From NCBI GenBank assembly GCA_019752915.1, contig JAIELO010000071.1, forward strand, positions 1-8,625: DNA of 8,625 nucleotides, written 5' to 3'. Positions 6,405-8,625 of this stretch are shown one piece after another. The translations under genes and the position numbers were made by a program. The notes under the pieces are model-generated. The model had not been told where the DNA came from, made no database searches, and saw only the letters and a list, made by a program, of their open reading frames with translations. The stretch's first letter is position 1, and every line of letters begins with the position of its first letter. Origin of the DNA: Burkholderiaceae bacterium (lineage in GTDB: Bacteria > Pseudomonadota > Gammaproteobacteria > Burkholderiales > Burkholderiaceae_D).

Positions 6405-7553
6405 CTAGTGACTGGCCAGTTGCGCCATCTCGCGCTGCATATTCTCGATGGCGCGCTCGTTGTACTGCTCGGCAAAATAGACGTTACCGAACAGCTGGCC
6501 GGCTTCCGCCTTGCGACACAGATGGGCCAGCGCCGCATGGCGTTCCTGACGGTATTTCACATCCGGTATATCGATGTATTCCTGCCGGATGGCACGCGCA
6601 TAATTGCCATAGACTTCCTCATCCTGCCCGAGAATGGCCAGATCCACGCTGAGCAGCACGTCTTTCAGGCGATGCTCGATCTGCGCCTCCTGGAAATGGT
6701 CGGTGGCGCGGATCAGCGCTGCGGCATCTTCGCGTTCCTGTCCCAGATGGCAGTCTAGCCACAGCCGCGCGCTGGCTTCTTCATTGCTGATGCCGGCCGC
6801 CTCGCCACCACGGCCATGCTCGGCATCATGGAACCACAGCGCCTGCTTGACGATGTCGACATCGGCCGGCTCGGGCCGGGTATTGGCCGCCCAGACGCGG
6901 ATTTCGCACAGGCCATGCACCAGATGATCGAGGTTGTGATAATGACGCTGCGGCCCGCCATACATGGTGGCGCCGGTCAGCCGGACAAACCAGTCATCGG
7001 CGTGGGCAATCGCGGTGGCGTCGATCTGGGCGTAATCCCACAGGGTTTCCCACTCGCGGCGCAGCCAGCTCAGCACCCACGCGTGGTAGGCCGGACCGGG
7101 CACGAATTTCTTCATGATCCAGTTCCAGCCGATCGGCCCTTCCAGCGCCTTGACGAAGCTGGAACTGACGGAACCGAGATCGCGCGGCGGCATGACGAAA
7201 ATCGTCTTGGCGCCTTGCAGCACGTCGACGTTGGTTTGCTGGATCAGATTTTCATAATCGAAGTCGGCCGTGGTGCGGATACCACGGATCAGGCAATGCA
7301 CGCCCTGCTTCTTGGCAGCGCGCGCCGTGTAATCGCCCTTGACGATCACCACCTGCACATTGTCCCAGCCCTGCTCGGCACAGCTGAGGGCAATGATGCT
7401 CTTGCGCTCCTCGGCGCTGAAACGGGGCTTTTTAGCGGGGTTTTCCGACAGAAAAACCACCACCTCGTCCGCCAGCGAACGGGCTTCGTTGATCACCCAC
7501 ATATGGCCGTTGGTGATCGGATCGAAGGTGCCCGAAAAGCCGATTTTCTTCAT
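6405..7553 (-). CDS. Fusion of CoaD-like adenylyltransferase and COG4339-type HD phosphohydrolase
   Basis: A single 382-residue frame with two domains. Residues 1-155 resemble phosphopantetheine adenylyltransferase, which makes dephospho-CoA from ATP and 4'-phosphopantetheine. Visible motifs are GTFDPITNGH (8-17), NPAKKP (38-43), RGIRTTADFDYE (90-101) and SVSSSFVK (128-135). The usual G-L-L-x-D-F-A pantetheine-side segment is instead GDYTARAA (73-80), and the M-N-R-H-L of CoaD is TNVDV (107-111). Residues about 160-382 match the COG4339 HD superfamily: RHYHNLDHL (203-211), LWFHDAEH (239-246), NEEAS (257-261) and SVDLAILG (302-309). The likely metal ligands are His206, His242, Asp243 and Asp304. 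Ordinary CoaD is about 160 residues and stands alone. The ATG has GGAG (7563-7560) six bases upstream. The kinase gene ends 32 bp before, so co-transcription is likely. Both active sites look intact; the substrate of either half is unproven. Confidence 0.85.
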   Translation of the reverse strand: MKKIGFSGTFDPITNGHMWVINEARSLADEVVVFLSENPAKKPRFSAEERKSIIALSCAEQGWDNVQVVIVKGDYTARAAKKQGVHCLIRGIRTTADFDYENLIQQTNVDVLQGAKTIFVMPPRDLGSVSSSFVKALEGPIGWNWIMKKFVPGPAYHAWVLSWLRREWETLWDYAQIDATAIAHADDWFVRLTGATMYGGPQRHYHNLDHLVHGLCEIRVWAANTRPEPADVDIVKQALWFHDAEHGRGGEAAGISNEEASARLWLDCHLGQEREDAAALIRATDHFQEAQIEHRLKDVLLSVDLAILGQDEEVYGNYARAIRQEYIDIPDVKYRQERHAALAHLCRKAEAGQLFGNVYFAEQYNERAIENMQREMAQLASH

Positions 7554-7585
7554 GTACTACTCCAGCGCCGGATAAAAAGGGCATT

Positions 7586-8625
7586 TTAGACCGGAGTAGC
7601 CTTCACGGTGTCAGGAAAATCGACCTTGATCTGCAAGCCACCGAGGCGTTGCGAGCTATCCAGACTGAGGATGGCATGATGCCTCTCAGCAATTGAACGG
7701 ATAATCGCCAGCCCCAGCCCGCTGCCACCGGCCGGACTACCGGGCACCCGGTAGAAGCGGCTGAATACCCGCTCGCGTTCTTCCGGCGGAATGCCGGGAC
7801 CGGAATCTTCCACACTCAGCAGAATGCGCCCTGCCGCAGCCCCCTTGCCGGGCACACGACGCAGATCGATGTCGACCGTGCCGCCCGACGGCGTGTATTT
7901 GATGGCGTTATCCACCAGATTGCGCAGCAAAATGATTAGTGCATCGCTCTGCCCCGACACCATCACCTCGTCAGCATAGTGCAAGCCCAGATCGATCTGG
8001 CGCGCCTGCGCCAGCGCCGCCATATCGCCGAGCGTACGGCGCACCAGTTCGCTCAGATTCACAGGTTCCAGACGCAACTCCTGCTGGCCGCCTTCCTGTC
8101 GGGCCAGTACCAGCAACTGCTCCACCAGCCGGGTAGCGCGTTCGATGCCGGCCGTCACGCGCCCCACCGCCACCCCGCGCGCCATTTCATCCTGCGCGCG
8201 TTCCAGACTGAGCACCTGCAATTTCAACGCTGCAAGCGGGGTGCGCAACTCGTGCGCCGCATCGGCCACAAAATGCTGCTGCGCCTCGAACGCGGTACGT
8301 ACCCGGCCAAACAGCAGATTCAATTCCTGCACCAGCGGCAGCACTTCTTCCGGCAAGTCGTCTTCCGATACGGGCGACAGATCGTCGGCCTGCCGTGCCG
8401 CCACCTGCCGCTTGACGCGCGACACCGAGGCCAGCGAACCACTCACCACCCACCACACCACCAGCATCAGCACCGGTGCCATCACGGCAATCGGGCCCAC
8501 CGTGCGCAAGGCCAGCGTACCGGCCATGCGCTGACGCACCGCCATATCCTGCGCGACCTGCACCGTCTGGTTGCTAGTCTGCACCGAGAAAATCCGGTAG
8601 GTAGTGTTGTTGGCTTTGACGTTGG
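7586..8625 (-). CDS. QseC-like sensor histidine kinase, N-terminus beyond the window
   Basis: The frame is open to the right edge, about 13 codons upstream of the first possible internal GTG (8584), so the start and most of the sensor domain are missing; numbering here counts from that GTG codon. The visible part has the end of a periplasmic domain (YRIFSVQ, as in QseC/PmrB-type kinases), a membrane segment (about 29-49), a HAMP-like linker, and a HisKA domain with HELRTPLAAL and phosphoacceptor His111. The ATPase domain follows, with RNLVDNAIKYTP (N box, 221-232), DSGPGIP (G1, 260-266), FSRFYR (F box) and GGSGLGLAI (G2). All catalytic motifs are intact. It should phosphorylate an OmpR/QseB-type regulator, normally encoded just upstream and so outside the window. 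It ends with TAA at 7588-7586, and the CoaD-HD fusion follows after 32 bp. The signal sensed cannot be told from this part. Confidence 0.9.
   Translation of the reverse strand, partial: NVKANNTTYRIFSVQTSNQTVQVAQDMAVRQRMAGTLALRTVGPIAVMAPVLMLVVWWVVSGSLASVSRVKRQVAARQADDLSPVSEDDLPEEVLPLVQELNLLFGRVRTAFEAQQHFVADAAHELRTPLAALKLQVLSLERAQDEMARGVAVGRVTAGIERATRLVEQLLVLARQEGGQQELRLEPVNLSELVRRTLGDMAALAQARQIDLGLHYADEVMVSGQSDALIILLRNLVDNAIKYTPSGGTVDIDLRRVPGKGAAAGRILLSVEDSGPGIPPEERERVFSRFYRVPGSPAGGSGLGLAIIRSIAERHHAILSLDSSQRLGGLQIKVDFPDTVKATPV

Noticed and set aside
6390..6412. TTCGA-like sequence on the - strand suggesting a tRNA T loop
   Set aside because: The flanking five bases do not pair and no acceptor or anticodon stem can be drawn.
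6816..7589. 257-codon open frame antisense to the CoaD-HD fusion
   Set aside because: The sense frame has two sets of conserved enzyme motifs and a Shine-Dalgarno sequence; the antisense product shows none.

Overview
The window (about 60% G+C) looks like the chromosome of a betaproteobacterium, probably Burkholderiales and possibly close to Oxalobacteraceae. This rests on the DUF2844 secreted protein, the QseC-type kinase and the base composition. It is an inference; no rRNA or other taxonomic marker is present. I see no transposase, integrase, tRNA, CRISPR array or phage gene.

Left part (1-4289, + strand): the 3' two thirds of a PhzF-family isomerase-like gene; a small secreted DUF2844 protein; a 698-residue CpdB-type 2',3'-cyclic nucleotide phosphodiesterase/3'-nucleotidase carrying a lipobox; a strong hairpin terminator with a UACG loop; and a Sel1-repeat lipoprotein. 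The gaps between the first three genes are about 100-125 bp, so these are probably separate transcription units. The gap before the nucleotidase gene holds a good match to a PhoB box with a correctly spaced -10, suggesting phosphate-starvation control of an enzyme that scavenges phosphate from nucleotides.

Middle part (4319-6285, - strand): a two-gene operon joined by an ATGA overlap. The first gene is a polytopic membrane protein resembling GT-C glycosyltransferases. The second is a UbiA-superfamily prenyltransferase of the decaprenyl-phosphate phosphoribosyltransferase (DPPR synthase) type. Together they suggest lipid-linked pentose metabolism or cell-envelope glycosylation. An extended -10 promoter lies in an A+T-rich strip just upstream (about 6326-6354).

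Right part (6405-8625, - strand): a QseC-like sensor histidine kinase, cut off at its N-terminus by the window edge, followed after 32 bp by a gene fusing a CoaD-like (phosphopantetheine adenylyltransferase) domain to a COG4339-type HD phosphohydrolase domain. This fusion is the most unusual object in the window: two nucleotide/phosphate chemistries in one chain, with the CoaD half altered where pantetheine normally binds.
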